Positions 4,846-5,333 of a stretch of 5,333 nt of DNA are shown here, piece after piece. Location: the NCBI GenBank assembly GCA_012512495.1, contig JAAZEC010000129.1, positions 1 to 5,333 on the forward strand. Reading direction: 5' to 3'. Under the pieces are notes generated by a model. The model ran no database searches and was not told where the DNA came from. It worked only from the letters and a program-made list of their open reading frames with translations. Positions within the stretch are counted from its first letter, which is position 1. The number at the start of each line of letters is the position of its first letter. Source of the stretch: Erysipelothrix sp. Its GTDB lineage: Bacteria > Bacillota_I > Bacilli_A > Erysipelotrichales > Erysipelotrichaceae. Made by a program: the position numbers and the translations under genes.

Positions 4846-5333
4846 GAAGGATTTTCTATGGGGGAGCGCTTCGGCGGCTTACCAAGTGGAGGGTGCCTAC
4901 AACATTGATGGTAAGGGAGTCTCGATTTGGGATGAATGGGTGAAAGTGCCTGGAAAGACCTTTGAGGGAACCAATGGCGATATCGCTGCTGACCATTACC
5001 ACCGTTACAAGGAAGACATTGCTTTAATGCATGAGCAGGGTCTGAGGACGTATCGTTTTTCGATTTCTTGGCCTAGAATTTTGCCACAGGGTCGTGGTGA
5101 AATTAATCAACTTGGGATTGATTTCTACAATAACGTGATTAATGAGTGTCTCAAATATAACATTGAGCCGATGGTCACGATTTATCACTGGGATCTTCCT
5201 AAGACTTTACAGGACGAGTATGATGGCTGGGAGTCACGGCAAATTGTTGAGGATTTCGTGGAGTATGCGAGGGTTTGTTTTGAGAACTTTGGCGATCGGG
5301 TGAAGTACTGGATCGTTCTAAATGAACCGAATA
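4838..5333 (+). CDS. 6-phospho-beta-glucosidase, glycoside hydrolase family 1, 3'-truncated by window edge
   Basis: 165 residues are visible of a family that usually runs to about 450-490. The start [20 protein letters not shown] matches the GH1 N-terminal signature, with Q16 and E18 in the expected places. [10 protein letters not shown] (25-34), the [12 protein letters not shown] segment, [12 protein letters not shown] (72-83), YHWDLP with H117, and finally LNEPN with N162 and acid/base E163 follow. The nucleophile ENG motif lies beyond the right edge. The enzyme should hydrolyse 6-phospho-beta-glucosides to glucose 6-phosphate and the aglycone or glucose in the cytoplasm; the 6-phospho specificity is inferred from the PTS context because the phosphate-binding residues are not visible. 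The ATG at 4838 overlaps the preceding stop by 8 nt and has only a weak, distant GGTGG (4821-4825), so translation probably depends on coupling. The ATG at 4858 is in another frame. Confidence 0.93.
   Translation, partial: MFRKDFLWGSASAAYQVEGAYNIDGKGVSIWDEWVKVPGKTFEGTNGDIAADHYHRYKEDIALMHEQGLRTYRFSISWPRILPQGRGEINQLGIDFYNNVINECLKYNIEPMVTIYHWDLPKTLQDEYDGWESRQIVEDFVEYARVCFENFGDRVKYWIVLNEPN

Noticed and set aside
4858..4860. ATG at 4858 as a start for the last gene
   Set aside because: It is not in the GH1 reading frame; the GH1 signature continues upstream to the ATG at 4838.

Overview
The window reads as a beta-glucoside (cellobiose- or chitobiose-type) uptake and hydrolysis locus from a low-to-moderate GC Gram-positive bacterium. 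Lactobacillales are the most likely group. This rests on purine-rich Shine-Dalgarno sites, sigma-A-type promoters with 17-bp spacers, a CcpA-type cre site, a GntR/UTRA regulator, and a DUF3284-type PTS companion gene, a family I recall mainly from Firmicutes. Genus and species cannot be read from the sequence alone.

Layout. Positions 2-457 hold the 3' part of a uracil-DNA glycosylase-family gene, a DNA-repair gene unrelated to sugar use that marks the left edge of the sugar locus. Next is a GntR/HutC-type regulator with a UTRA sensor domain (536-1240, +). It converges on a GH4 6-phospho-beta-glucosidase (1283-2596, -), and the two share a bidirectional terminator at 1248-1279. A 188-bp divergent control region (2597-2784) separates the GH4 gene from a rightward operon: PTS EIIC of the cellobiose/chitobiose type (2785-4101), a DUF3284-type protein (4178-4621), an unrecognised 75-residue protein (4618-4845), and a GH1 6-phospho-beta-glucosidase that runs off the right edge (4838-5333). 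The last three genes overlap by 4 and 8 nt, so they are probably translationally coupled. A strong hairpin without a U-tract separates the EIIC gene from them.

How the parts fit. EIIC would import a beta-disaccharide with phosphorylation, using EIIA and EIIB encoded elsewhere or beyond the right edge. The GH4 enzyme (NAD+/metal-dependent) and the GH1 enzyme (retaining hydrolase) would each cleave the 6-phosphorylated product. The control logic can be partly read from the DNA. A good promoter lies ahead of each of the three transcription units. One cre site overlaps the -35 of the PTS promoter and lies just upstream of the GH4 promoter. Three similar 18-bp AT-rich dyads of the form AATTYATT-NN-AATGAATT sit at the three promoters: upstream of the regulator's -35, exactly in the GH4 promoter spacer, and just after the PTS transcription start. 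I infer that they are operators for the local GntR/UTRA protein.

The least explained parts are the DUF3284-type/75-aa gene pair inside the operon and the proposed operator family. No mobile element, tRNA, rRNA or CRISPR array was seen.
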